Below the pieces are notes generated by a model that did not search any database, had not been told where the DNA came from, and worked only from the letters and a program-made list of their open reading frames with translations. DNA of 64,000 bases from Dirofilaria immitis (taxonomy: Eukaryota; Nematoda; Chromadorea; Rhabditida; Onchocercidae): assembly GCA_024305405.1 (NCBI GenBank), contig JAKNDB010000107.1, positions 5,068,501-5,132,500 on the forward strand, read 5' to 3'. The translations under genes and the position numbers were made by a program. Within the stretch, counting starts at the first letter, position 1; the number at the start of each line of letters is the position of its first letter. Below are positions 26,496 to 39,397 of this stretch, one piece after another.

Positions 26496-29417
26496 ATGGT
26501 GGTGAATGTGTATGCGACATCAGCAACAATCGAACAGTGTTCACGAAATGAACTTCTAGCATTTGTCAACAGTTCTTTGCGGGTATGGTAAATTTTGTCA
26601 GTAAATATTCCAGAATTTTTGAGAATCAAGTCTTAAATCTTGAAACTCTATCGTTGAATTGTTCTTTTATTTATCGATTCGCTATGTCGAATTTGATTAC
26701 AAAATTAACAAATAACTCATAACTTTTTCCGTTGTTTCTAACACACAAAAAGACGGGGTCAATCAACCTTTGTATGATAAATGATCCGAATTATCGGTGG
26801 CTGAATGAACAATAGCAACTGAATTAATTGAGAAGACTTAGCGGTTTGATATTGCACTCTTTCTTCGACAGACAAATAACCGTAATCCATGTGAAACATT
26901 ATAACGGTCAGGAGATGTACTATCCTGAAGAATAAAATATTTTTACTCTTTCTCTGCTGATAAATTAAAGGTTAAGGATATATTATTCTTGAGATTTTTT
27001 ATTGGATTATAAAGTTGAATATTGATGTAAACATCTATTTGCGTTTCTGAGAATTCAAGTAAATAAAGAAATTGTGAGTAAAGAAAAAATTTAAGAAAAA
27101 TATTGTATAAATAGAAAAGATTTATTTAGTAGCTATATTAGTAGAATTGCATTTTTTTTTCAATGATTTGCGATTTTTCTAATTCTCACTTTCCTTTCTT
27201 TTCAGTCAAATTTTACGCGTATTGAGGAGCTATCCTCGGGTGCTGCTTATTGTCAGTTAACAGAATTGCTTTTCCCGGGAAAAATCTCTTTGAAAAAAGT
27301 GAAATGGAATTCACGAAATGAAATTGATTGGATTACTAACTGGCGTATACTACAAACAGCCTGGAAAGATCTCGGAGTAAAAAGGTAAATATAAATTTAG
27401 AGCCATTCTTTTTCATTATGTTTAATAATTTTAGCGAAAATAACGGATTAATATAATAATATCAGTGTGCTATTTAAGTTATCTTCTTGTGGTTAATAGC
27501 GTAATTGTCTGTACATTGTTTTTATTTTTCAGTTGATTTATATGGCATTAATTCTTTTTTAATGATTATTTTTACTATCAGCTTAACAGATTTTGGAAAT
27601 ATCTGAAATTCATCGTTTTTATCTTCATTAGGACGTGGTTGTTAATATATTTCTGACAAACGAGTAGAACGAAAGATATTGAGTAATGGAACGTGAAGAT
27701 GAATAAAAATAAGATAAAACTAGAAGAATTTGACTATTCACGTTACCTCTTGCGTGATCTACCAGAGTATCGAAATAGATTTTGAGATTATTTGAATCCA
27801 AAGCCAAAAGTTGACTAAGTGATGTTATTTAGTCATATTTTGATATTGTGAGATTCAGATGAAGTGATGGAGACATTCTTCTAATTCATTCGTTAAAGTC
27901 TTTAGTCTTCAGTATTTTTTGTTTCAAAATTATTTTTATTGCACTTTTTCTGTAATAATGGAATATTTATTAATTACGTAGTAGACTGTTAGCTCATTGT
28001 TGCATATTCAAATATTAAGAAGACTAATGAATTCAGGCAGTACCAGTGGAACGTTTGTTGCGGTCGAAATTTCAGGACAATTTCGAATTTTTACAATGGT
28101 TTAAAAAATTTTTCGACGCAAATTATGATGGTCACCCATATGACGCACTACTAGCTAGAAGCGGCGAAGTTCGTCATCCGATTTTCTCAATAATTTTTTC
28201 TAATATTTACTCAAAAATTACTATGAATATTTATTCGTAATGTATAATTATACTTGTTTAATAAATTTGCTTCATTTATGAATGTTTTATAGCCACTTCC
28301 CGCAAGTTGGACAATATCATCGAAATCTTTTCCCTCAAAGGCTCGTGTGGTTGTCGGAAATAATCCTGCCAACAAACCAGCTAGAAGTAATGATTTAATT
28401 TTTCCTGCATTGAATTCAACAATACTGATTTTCTATGTTATTTTGGAGAATTTCTATGTATCCTTTAGTCTTTTTTCTTTCATAATTTATCATTGTACAA
28501 AAATCCCAATAACTTGAGTGTTTTTAGAAGATCTGTGTAACGTCGGTCGAGGTACTGCATCTGAAAAAACAAATGATATAGCTTTGCAGCGTAAGTATGA
28601 GCTATTAGTAAGTTCTTCGGTTTTTTTTCGAATTGTTTTAATTTACTTAATGTGTCGAGTTGAAGTTAAGCATGAATGAGTATAATTAGAAGCGTTGTAT
28701 CCAAGTCAACTTAAATAGGCTTGCGATGCATGTCAGTTAAACAGTCGTATCTTCTTTAATTGTTTCTTATTTTATTCGAAACATTCCTAATTTTAATTCT
28801 GCAGATATTTTAATTCTCTTTACAATGGATTTTTCAGATTCAGCAGTTAAAAGAAGATTTGATAGAACTTACTAAGCAAAGAAATTTCTATTACGACAAG
28901 TTACGAAAAGTTGAAGTGCTTTGTCAAGAAGCAGAAGATAGCTCTACAATTTGCCGCGAAGAAGTTTTAAGGATTTTGTACGAGACTCAGGTGATGATTC
29001 TTTGATTTTTGAACTACGACTTAATGTAATTTCTTGTTTTTGAACTGTGACTTAATATCGTTTCTTCTTTTTCAATTGTGAATGTAGTTTCTATTAAGTT
29101 CGAAATGGTTAAGAAAAAGCGTATATTTTCAATATATTTATGTTTCTTTTGGGGAAGAATTTCTGCAAAAGTCGTGAGCTTGCAACTAACTCAAAAATAT
29201 GTTATTTGATGCTATGATTCACGTCAGTTTTCACATGACACGTTGAACGTATGGAAATATTTTATTGCTTATGCAGCATTGCATTCAGGAAGGTTTTGTC
29301 GTTATCGATGAGGAACCCCATTATGAGAAAGGTGGAAAAAGCGATAATAATGATTCGAAAAAGAATATAAGAGATGGGATACATCAATTCGATCCGGACA
29401 CTTCCGAGACATTCTAA
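26496..29417 (+). CDS. EB1: EB1 family microtubule plus-end-binding protein (MAPRE/EBP)
   Basis: End-binding protein that tracks growing microtubule plus ends and recruits partners. Exons: 26496-26582, 27206-27384, 28037-28168, 28293-28386, 28528-28607, 28838-28990, 29277-29417; about 288 residues. The calponin-homology domain covers roughly residues 1-130: [44 protein letters not shown], then [21 protein letters not shown] low-complexity linker follows ([13 protein letters not shown]). The EB-homology coiled coil covers about 186-250, with [20 protein letters not shown] and [10 protein letters not shown]. One base is missing at the exon 2-3 junction, best placed in the A run at 27379-27383, to continue [11 protein letters not shown]. 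The C-terminus is DTSETF and lacks the vertebrate EEY/F CAP-Gly-binding end. The gene sits between two inverted HSP-12 copies. Confidence 0.95.
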
Positions 29418-30586
29418 TTATCATCTATTTTATTTTTAAATGATTTCTAATCCCTCGATTACTAATAAGCGTTTATATTTAATGTCTTTCGTTACTTTAT
29501 TACTACACATTCTAATTTCTAACTGTAGATTTCTATTTGATTACCATCGCCTTTAAATGTATCAGGATGAGGCTTATTTTTTCTATTTCTTATTATGAAA
29601 CAATCGTTTTTTCTTCTTTATATTTGCTGACATTTACGCAGCTAAAAGTTTTTATCGCTGTTTCGCTCTTCTTGTATGTTAAAGTTATGCATTGTCATTT
29701 ACGGATGTTTTTTAAGGAAAGTGATTTATAAATTTCAAATGAATGTTTTTTTTTAAAAGGTTAACAAATTCGGTGTATTTTTTGAAATAAGAATTTTTGG
29801 TTAGAATAATCAAGTGCAACATTAATCATTAATAAAATTTCAAACTGGTGAAGGAATACTGCGTTGTTCTACTTTCAAACTGTAGCTAACTTTTGAGATG
29901 AATGATTATAATTGTTATATATCGTTATGTAGTATATTTACCCAGGATGTATTCACCATTTTATAGTTTATTCCAAAGTATTCAATTTATAGATTTTCCT
30001 CCATCTTTTCTTGTGTTGGTTTTTTGGGGTTTTCTTACTGGATCTCCATCATTCTTTCTCCTATATGTAATTAATTAATGCTACATGATTTATGTTACTT
30101 CCCGAGACTATTCTGTGATTTCAATCAAATTTTGATTCAGGAACTCTGTCTGCTCTTTATGTAGTTCAAATGTAACGCAAAAAATATACTTTCATTTTGT
30201 ATGAGCATCAACAGATTTTACATTTAATGAATTTTAATATATGCTTACAATCATTGTAAAGATTGCTTTACTCAAAAAGAATTTACATATAACAATGTGA
30301 AAGACAACGTACTGTGTTGTTCAATTTTCAAACAAAAATAACGAACATATGAAATTAAATTGTGAAGATTTTGGAATAAAATAAAATTTAGTTGAATTTG
30401 ACAAGAAATGTTGCTAAAAGTGCTATTACATATTTGAATTATACAAACGGGTGATATTGAAACACGAGAAATGATGGTGAATTGCATATTCACTGATTGC
30501 TTTTATTATTTACTAATATTTGTTTACAATGCTATCTATTATTTACTTAATAAATTCTTTCTAAATATCCAGGTTCCAGCCCTTTT
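29418..30586. other. Intergenic region between EB1 and HSP-12 copy 2
   Basis: Contains the EB1 3' UTR (possible AATAAA near 29830) and AT-rich DNA. The ORFs on either strand (for example 29537-29731 and 30272-30493) have no recognisable features. Confidence 0.45.
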
Positions 30587-30592
30587 TTTATT
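30587..30592 (-). terminator. Polyadenylation signal, HSP-12 copy 2
   Basis: TTTATT on the + strand, i.e. AATAAA on the coding strand, about 50 bases past the stop codon. Confidence 0.5.
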
Positions 30593-30594
30593 AG

Positions 30595-32200
30595 ATTAAA
30601 TTATTATTTAGACAATAAACAAGTGATGATGAATGGATTTTTATTTCTTCTTATTAGCAGTAATGATAAGATGACCTTTAGCTGTAAGAGTCGATTTTAG
30701 TGTTGGGATATCTACATCTGAAGGTAACTTATAGCTTCGGCTGATTTCTCGTTTGATCTCACCAGATTGTCCGTCTTTTGATTCTCGCTTACACCGGACA
30801 ACTAGATGATCACCGCTCACTTTTACCTAAATTTAGAATGATTGATAAATTTGATGTTAAATCATTTTTTTGAAAGTATTGCACTTAAAATGAGTGCCTT
30901 AAATTGGTTTGAAATTTTCCAATTATTTATTTTTTAATTTAATTTACTTTGCGAGATTACTTGATTTTCCAAATGAAGAAAATCCCGAAGAGAAGGTCAA
31001 GAGAGAGGTAATATTAGTGATAGATAAAGTTATAGTAATCTGACTTCGATTTCCTTCGGTTGAAAATAAACGGCTTCAAGATCCACTTCAAACTTTTGAT
31101 CAGTGTTGATGACGTTTACCGTGCCGTCATCCTTATTTAGTGGCCAATCCCACTGCTTAATCCTTTTTAAACTTTCCGATCGGTTAACACTAATCGTCGT
31201 CATTGATACCAATACAAAAATACTTAAATACACAATAAATACTTTTGTGATGATGAAGTTGCTTGGAACAACACAGGAATTCAAATTCCAAATTTCATAA
31301 ATTTTAAAAGATATATTGCACAGGATGAGTTAAACAACGGTGTAATCTGATGTATAGCATCGTGAAAAAGTTCGCTTTTATTAGAAACGAATAATGATTC
31401 AGATGACAGTATAGCTTCGAAATTTTCTAAAAGGGAAACTTATTTCAACAAATTACTTGTAAATTTTTAACCGTTAGATTTTTTTCCGATGACTGCTAAT
31501 TTATCATTTGCACATTTATAAAGATCTCTTTTAAACATTTCCCAATACAAATTATTATGTGAAATTCATGCTTATAAAAGAAATGCATGAATTACAGTTT
31601 CTTGGATGAATCACAAACATGAATGCTGTAAGTTTTTATTAACTATCGAATTGCAAAAAGAATTTTAAAAGCTTTTTCTACAATAGTTTGTCGAAAATTT
31701 AAATGGAAAATTTAAAAAAAAAGAGAATATTAGATGAGAAGTTGTAAGATTTATCAGCGAAATGTGTAAATATTAGCATTAAAAAAGTATTGAAATGGAA
31801 ATATTTGAAAATGTCAGATAAACATTTGAAGTATCATTCTGAATAGAATATATTGGATGAGAGGATGGATGTTGAACAATCAGGAAGAATTGCATATAAG
31901 TTAAAGAAAATTTGAGATAATTGCTAAGAGTGAACACATTCAAATAGTTTTCGCATAACACTGTTAGCATCTGATGGAAAGTCAGTTATTTATCCGATTC
32001 GCAACAAATAGCATTTTGTAATCATTTAGGGTGGAGCATCTTCGAGAAATTTGTATTTGTAAAATTAAATTTTATAAGAGAACAGAAAATGGCAGATTTA
32101 CACAACGCTTCAGTAATTTTCATCTGTTTTTTGATGCTATTTGTATTGAGAAAAATAGAAACAAAGTAAATGTTTAAAAAATGTACGAAAATAATTTAGT
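30595..32200 (-). repeat. Inverted repeat, right arm (HSP-12 gene with its 5' flank)
   Basis: Reverse-complement partner of 22952-24510. The segment 31045-32200 (5' flank plus exon 1) is almost identical to the left arm; the portion from 30595 to 31044 is clearly more diverged. The two arms are separated by about 6.1 kb that includes EB1. Confidence 0.92.
30641..31203 (-). CDS. hsp-12: Small heat-shock protein, HSP-12 type (copy 2)
   Basis: Inverted paralog of the gene at 23947. Exons 31203-31045 and 30826-30641 are the same lengths as in copy 1 (159 and 186 bases), giving 114 residues. The first exons differ by only a few residues (KRIKQWDW instead of KKTNQWDW; YFQPKE instead of YFEPKE). 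The second exon differs more: VSGDHLVVRCKRESKDGQSG replaces VIDDHLVVRCMRESKGGKFG. The alpha-crystallin core REISRSYKLPSDVD is unchanged. The intron is 218 bases (170 in copy 1), and its donor is GTCAGA where copy 1 has GTAAGT, so splicing may be weaker. Both copies look functional at the protein level. Confidence 0.9.
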
Positions 32201-34392
32201 GTGTCATTCAGAACAGAAAGAAAGTAGCAGTCATTAGAATAAGAATATTATGATGAAACATATGCATATCAGACAAGGAATTAATAATATCGTCGGGAGC
32301 ACAGCTGCGTTTTTGCAAACGATATATTCTAATTTTAATAATATTTAAAGTTCTGAATATGCTTTTACTTTTGCTAAAATTATTAAAAAAATAAAAAAGA
32401 AATTGATACATTATGCGAACTAAAATAATTCGTTCTTTAATTTTTTTAAATTTGATAGTGAAATTCCTTTTTTTTATTTCTTTATTACAGAAAATCATAC
32501 TTCTTTTTTTTGCATATATATTTTCTTTATTAATGTTAATTTTGTTAAGTGAAAGGATTAGAAAATTAGAAATAATTTTTTTTTATTACTTAAAGTAATT
32601 TATTATAACCACTTAAATCTAAACTTCACTTTCGATGTGTGAAATATACTTTTTGCTACAATCTGAACTTTCACTTGAAGTATGAAATACAGTTTCTTGT
32701 CACCGATTTGAAATAATCGAGATTTGTTGATATTGAGGCGGAAAAAACAGAACAATTGGCATTTACGACTAATAATGATTGTAAATCGCATTTTTGATAT
32801 TGAGAGCTTATAAAGCACTTGGATATTTCTGAAATACTTATTTTTCTTTTGAAAGTTAGTTTATTGCACAGCAAACTTTCCATCTACAATATGTATTTAC
32901 ATTATTAATAGACTGATTCGTTTTCTCGAGAAAAAATGTTGCAAATTCTTTAAATAATATAAAATAGACAATCTGGATTTATAGAAAAAAACGACGGAAA
33001 GAAAAATAAGTATCGATTACAGCGATTATTTCTAAACGACTGTAAAATTAATTTATAATTTATACATAATTTTTAAAAGTTTTGGTTGCTAAACAAAAGT
33101 GGAAAAATCAAACTGTTATCAATGATTAATTGATCATTTATTTAGATTTATTGAATTTGATAAAATAAGATAGGTCGAAATTAAATATCAGCATTCTAAT
33201 TGAAATAGCATTATGGATATGAAATAAATAATATAAATAAATAATATCTGATCGTAGCGCATGCATTTATCACTTTCGTGCACTTATCAGATAAGAAGTG
33301 CAACTTATTGGCAATAAACGAATATAAAATTTTGGCAAAATTTAATCTTACATAATAGAAAAATATCTCGCTGCTGAATTAAATAATACCAAAAGTTGAA
33401 GGTATAAATGATAACAAGATGAACTTGTTTCCGAAAATAAGAAAAGTGAATATTTATTTGATAAAAATTCGTCGAGAACATATGAATAGCTGGATAGATT
33501 GAGAGAATATTTTTAGTATCATAAATTAAATGAACAAAAATTCAAATTTATTTTCTGAAATGCATGTAAATATTTGGAACTTTCTTTGTAAACTAAATGA
33601 AGTTATAGTTCTTTCTTCTTTTTTTTTGCTCGAAAGATAAATAAACTATTTCATAAATTTAATATGTATGAATCCAATTCTAATTGATTAGGTAGGTTAA
33701 TTAGATAGAAACACGAAATAAAATTATATCGATTGAAAGTAATATCAGCTATTGCACATTTATGTTATAATTTATTGGAATTGAATATTGAAACTTGGTA
33801 TAATCTCAAGAATGAGTTTCGAATTCAAGTTTAGATTTATTTTAATCTAGTATTGAATTTTAGCAATATTATGACTTCCTGTCTTTCCTTCTTTTTCTAA
33901 TCAATTCAAAATGTATAGAAATTGATCGGTCTATAAATTTATTGCTTGTTGATTTTACTGTGTTGATCAATTGCTACAACGAAGATATTCTCGAGAAATT
34001 CGTAATGTGTAAAAAAGTGTAAAAGAGAAATATTCTCCGTCGTTGCAACAGATGACATTTTGCCTGTTTATTCTGAAATAATTCTTATTTTGATATGAAT
34101 ACACAACAAGTTTGATTGATTAGAAAGTGTATTTTCATACTAATAAATATTTACAATAATATAAAATGAGAAGAGTTAAGCATAAAGCTTTGTCAGTATT
34201 AATTACAATAATAAGAAATTAGCATGTTAATAGTAATAATTACATATTAATGAACTTTTATTAAAACAATTATATTGCAGCTTATTTGAGCTATAAAAGG
34301 ATGAACTATCATATGTAGAAAGATATTTATGACTGATTAATTCAGATAATGAGTCCAAAAATTTAGCAAAATGATATTTCAATGAGTCAGCT

Positions 34393-34395
<3 letters not shown>

Positions 34396-34447
<52 letters not shown>
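34396..34447. repeat. (TA)n microsatellite
   Basis: About 26 AT dinucleotides without interruption, in intergenic DNA. Confidence 0.97.
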
Positions 34448-34449
<2 letters not shown>

Positions 34450-35776
34450 AACACTTCGATTAATTCGTTAAGATCAATAACGTTATCATTTGCAGGTATA
34501 ATAATTTGAGAATATAGGTAAATAAGGAAAATATACGAGATAAAATGAAAAATATGCGTTATTTTACATGAATATATAAATTTATTGCTATAAATAAATA
34601 TGACAATAAAAACATACATTATTTTCAACGAGAAAGCATTTGAAGTTGAAATGAGATTCATCCAACAGATGATTGATGGCATTTTTTACAACTACAGATG
34701 TAGTTTGAATATTATTCAAGAAAGATTATGTGTAAATTGAAAATTATTCAAGATGGACTAAATGAACGTTTGGTTCATCCTATAGCGTCAGTTCTTCTGA
34801 CGCTAAAATGGCTCATTTGGAGCAGACATTCAATACCTATGCTTCATTCAAGCAAATGAAACGTTTTACTCATTGGAAGTTTGAGAACAGATTGAGGACG
34901 TTTCGTTCCGCAATTCCTTTAATCAGTATATAATTGCTTCCCTATTTTGTTCTAACTATCTTGAGGGAAACTTCAGAAAGAATCAACTGTTAGATAGTTC
35001 GATTGATCTTTCGGTTTCATATCAAATTAGACAATCGATTTGTACATCAGAATCGTTTCCGAACGTTATCCAGAAGGATTATATATGGATTGAACGTGAT
35101 TAAACATTATTTAAAAAGGACTAAGTATGAAAATTTAATATTATTCAACAAGAACCATCTATAGATTGAATAATATTAGATTGAACATTATTATAAAAGA
35201 CTAAAACATGGATTCAATATAATTCAAAAATTTCATATCAGCTCAAATGAAAATATAGTTGCCATTATTTTTATGCATATTTGCTTTCTTCGCCAATATT
35301 CTATAAAAAGCAGAAAAACTGAGGTAATTATATGAATTTGACATAATACTAGAAAATAGGCAATTCGACCAGTTCTATCGATCTTTCGGTATTTGATTTT
35401 ATTGATTCCACTGATATAATTTTAAAATGCATATTCATGAATGTATTAATGTTGCATATATTCGAGAATTAGTACGTCCAAAGTGACATCAAAGAATTAT
35501 ATCTATCCATTACTGATCATGAAATGAAAATTATGCACATTTATTTGACGATTAGTGCATTTTTCAGTTTCGACTAAATTGTTTACGTTGTTTCTGGTTA
35601 ACCTTACTTGCATACCAAATGCGCATACATGCATAAGCACATAGTAATCACGTATACGTAATATACGTAATTGCTCTCTGCTTCACTACTGATGCAAGCT
35701 GTTCAAACATAAAATAAATGCATTGATAAAATTAATAAACTTTTTCATATATCCAAGAAAATCTATGATAATTTTT

Positions 35777-35875
35777 ATATGATAACTCGTGATATTCATA
35801 GTGGTGTGTTAATTTTCTATGATAACTCGTTTCTTTATATGATAACTCGTGATTCATAGTGGTGTGTTAATTTTC
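35777..35875. repeat. Short tandem duplication (about 42-base unit)
   Basis: TATATGATAACTCGTGA, then TTCATAGTGGTGTGTTAA and TTTTCT, occurs at 35777-35819 and again at about 35836-35875. The second copy lacks two bases (TA) in the middle. A third partial TATGATAACTCGT lies between them at 35818-35830. Confidence 0.85.
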
Positions 35876-36430
35876 TTCATCGCAACATTCGAGATTTGAG
35901 AGATTTTTATTTTATATTAATCATTAAGTATAATACTGGTCAATGGCATTTTTAAATATCTAAATCATTTCTCAAAATAAAGGCAATAATTTGATAAAAT
36001 ATAGTGATTTGTCTTAGTTTTTTCTAAAAATATGATACAGATACAATATGGAAAGTGCAGATTTTCATCACTTTTTTATTCTGACAAATGATTTTTCTAA
36101 AATTTGAATTTTAGATTAAAATTATCCAAACTCAAAGTTTTTGTCTTATTAGAGAAATAATAACGATAAAAAGACACCAGCATAAAATATATTTTTGAAA
36201 GAGATAAGAAGTTGCAGAGTTTGGTTAAAAACTAACGTATAAACAATTTTTGATCTTGTAGAAACACTTATCTTTTACAATAATTTTTTATGAGACCATT
36301 AATATTGTTCATATGCATACAATACAAAAATTTATCTCATTATTAATCATTTAATAATAGCAAAGTAGATATTGTAAAAAATGCACTTATTTTAGGAAAA
36401 AAATAAAGTTAAATTTTTTATATTTTATAA

Positions 36431-39397
36431 TTACGAATTATTTGAAATAAACAGTTGAATAAGTTCTATCGGAAATGGAAAAATTATTGTTGAATTCTTC
36501 TCGGCACTGAAAAATATGTTTCAGTTGGAAATTGAAAAAGAGATAAACAATCCCTAATATATTTATGCAGAAATTATATTAAATCATTCTTTCAAGTTAG
36601 CTGCTTTATTTATTGCCTAATAAACGACGATTTAGAATATGACTTGAAGAATAATGATTTTTTTTGCCAATTTTGCTTAGTTTTGAGTAATGCCAAATAG
36701 TTATAGTTAGGAATAAACCTGATAGAATTAAGGGTTTGAAGATATCGTAGTTGAATTGCGCATGGTGATTCAGCAATCATATTTGCAGCTTCATTAAGAG
36801 ATTCAGAAGCTTTCTTTTCACCTTCTGCTGCTATTACCTTCAAAAATAATATAAGGTACAATTTATTTTACAATTTTTAAAAGAATTTACTATAATTTTG
36901 AACAGTCAGAATTACCAAATATTTCGTCGATACTAAATACTAATATCATCATTAATTAAATCGAATAGGTGGAAGAAATAATGATAAAAATGTATTTATA
37001 TCAAAATAAGAAAAGTAAAATATTGCATAATTGTGAAAGCATCAATGTTTCACAATTATGATTTTGTAGGTTTTTAAGATAAGTTTAGAAATTTTTAATT
37101 TTAAGTATTAGTTTTTATTCACAATTCAATGATTGATTTACATACCTTAGCACGAGCTTCTCGTGTAGCTTCAGCTTCAGCTGCCATAACACGTTGTAAT
37201 TGCACAGGTAGACGTACATCTTTCACTTCCACTCGTTCCACTCGGACACCCCATGGACCGGTTGCTTCATCCAGAGTATTCTGAAAGAAATTATGCGCAC
37301 TTAAATTAATTTTAGCTCGTTCTATTAAAACAAAAAAATTTGCATTTGCAATTGAAATATTACTTTATAATAAATTTGTCAAACATTCTTTCGAGAATTT
37401 CATACTGATTTAAACAGTTTGAATTATTTTTCATTCTACGGAAAAAATTCAACCAAGAAAATCTTATCTTAATGAAAAAGAGCTCTTATAAGCCAAGAAA
37501 ACTTAAATTCTAAACCATCAATAATCGAAGCACCGATTATGTTAGACAGAATACTCTAGATTTATTCGCGATTGTTGCAGTGTTACAGATTTCCAAATTG
37601 CAATATTTAATTATTAGACTTCTAATGAAAATCTGATAAAACAGAACAGTCCAAACTGTCAATTCTACTTGAGATTTTTACTTAATTGCAATGACTTACT
37701 TGCATTTGTATGGAGATAGCTTCACGATCGCTGAGCATTTCAGCTAGAGTTTTTGTACCTAGTATGTTCCTAAGTGTTGTTTGCGCTAACAACTTCGTCG
37801 AACGACCAGCATCTTCAACATTTGTTACGGATACAGTAGCATTCGAGATACGGAAATATATGACAGCATCTACAGCTACTGTTACCGAATCACGTGATAG
37901 AATCTAAATTTTGTACAAAAATTTTTATAAAAACTAAAATTTTAAAATTTGTTTGAAGAAAATTATAAAATACTAAATTTCTTCAGATGATTATTATTAA
38001 AAAGAACTTGACTAAAGATTAAATAATATAGTTGAAAATTGTTTGGTTTAACTAACTAACATTTGATAAAATATTAATATAAATAAATATCCGTGCTAAA
38101 TTTTTTATCTGATAAGATTAACGCATGTATTATAAAGCGCTATGGATTTCTGCTTTAATATTAATAATAAAATATTTAATTATCTGATAGTACCATGTGT
38201 AAATCTTTCGAAGAAAGCTTAGTACAAATTTAAATGCGTGAAGAAACAAAAATGAGAACGTAAATTAAACAAAACTGTAATAAAATGATACCTCTTGTGG
38301 TGGTACATCAAATGATACAACACGTAAATCCACTTTCCTGTAGGAATCGATACAGGGCAAAATAAAAAACAAACCTGCAATAAGCGGAATAAACCTGAAT
38401 AAAACATTTTCAAGAATAAATTCAAGAAATGGAGTTATTTTCAATAGAAGAAATGATACCAGGTCCACGTGCTTTAGTACTCATTAATCTTCCCAAACGA
38501 AATATTACTGCTCGTTCATATTCTTGCACGACCTGAAATAATACTAAAATTTGTTCTGAAGATATTATCGATGATAGATGGATATCCGAAATTTTGTCAG
38601 CAATGAGAAATACAAAAATTTCAAATCAAAGTTTTAAATTTTCTGCAATTTTTTCCTTATACCATTAAACGCTTTCACTCCTTGTTTCCTTTCTTTTTTG
38701 AAATTTCATAAAATTGAAAAATATGATAAAAAAGTAAGCATCAAATATGAAACCTTAATACAAGCGCATGCTGAGAAAGGTAATGTTAGGAAAACCACAG
38801 CATATGCTACAATTATCAATATCCAAGCACAGAAACCAGTTTCCAACTTAACAGCAGCTAAAATTATTTGTTGATACAGAACTTTTTGATGAAAAATATG
38901 ACATCTATAAAGTATCATATATTGCTAGGATTATTGGATAAAGAAATTGCGTGTATTATTATAAATATTAAATATATTTATTTCATTTAATTTAATTTCA
39001 ATCATATATTTCAATATTTTATGATTGTAAAAAATTATTTGATTGAAATGAAAAACGATTAGAATACAGCAATTTAAATATTTTTAATTATCTTATTTTT
39101 CTATACAAATATTCATTGAGTTAATATTTTATATATTAAGATTTGCATATATTTTATTTAATAAAAAATAAAGAGAATTCAATAAATATGTCATTTTGAA
39201 GAATGTTCATAACAATCATATCAATTAAAGATTTTAAACAAATTTTTAAAAAACTTTTTATAGAAATGTTTGAAGTGAATAATTAATTAAGAAAAGTGAC
39301 AATTGTTTGATAACTTACGCTGAAATGTTATCGGTGAGCGCTTACGCCGTGGGCTATTTGCTCCACGATGCCTAAGTGACATTTGATATTGAAACAT
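36431..39397 (-). CDS. Stomatin, UNC-1/STO family
   Basis: Integral membrane scaffold of the stomatin (band 7/SPFH) family, which in nematodes modulates ion channels and gap junctions. Exons (high to low): 39397-39319, 38857-38754, 38532-38460, 38374-38292, 37903-37700, 37280-37146, 36837-36719, 36506-36431. All phases agree, giving 290 residues without correction. A basic N-terminus ([10 protein letters not shown]) precedes the hydrophobic hairpin with its conserved Pro ([21 protein letters not shown]). The band-7 domain follows: [116 protein letters not shown]. The last exon, [20 protein letters not shown], gives the typical short tail. The sequence is close to C. elegans UNC-1 and its STO relatives, but I cannot say which ortholog it is. 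Confidence 0.94.

Larger units (their letters stand above)
32201..36430. other. Gene-poor region between HSP-12 copy 2 and stomatin
   Basis: AT-rich, with no supported exons. It holds a TA microsatellite at 34396-34447 and a direct duplication at 35777-35875. The long reverse-strand ORF at 34227-34682 runs through the TA repeat as alternating Tyr-Ile and is not a gene. Confidence 0.55.

Noticed and set aside
34227..34682. 151-codon reverse-strand ORF
   Set aside because: Its middle is alternating Tyr-Ile from the (TA)n repeat and the flanks are low complexity.
36610..36861. Stomatin read-through ending in a novel Lys/Ser-rich tail after NSI
   Set aside because: A GTTTAT donor at 36718 and the exon at 36506-36431 restore the conserved [14 protein letters not shown] end, so the read-through is intron.
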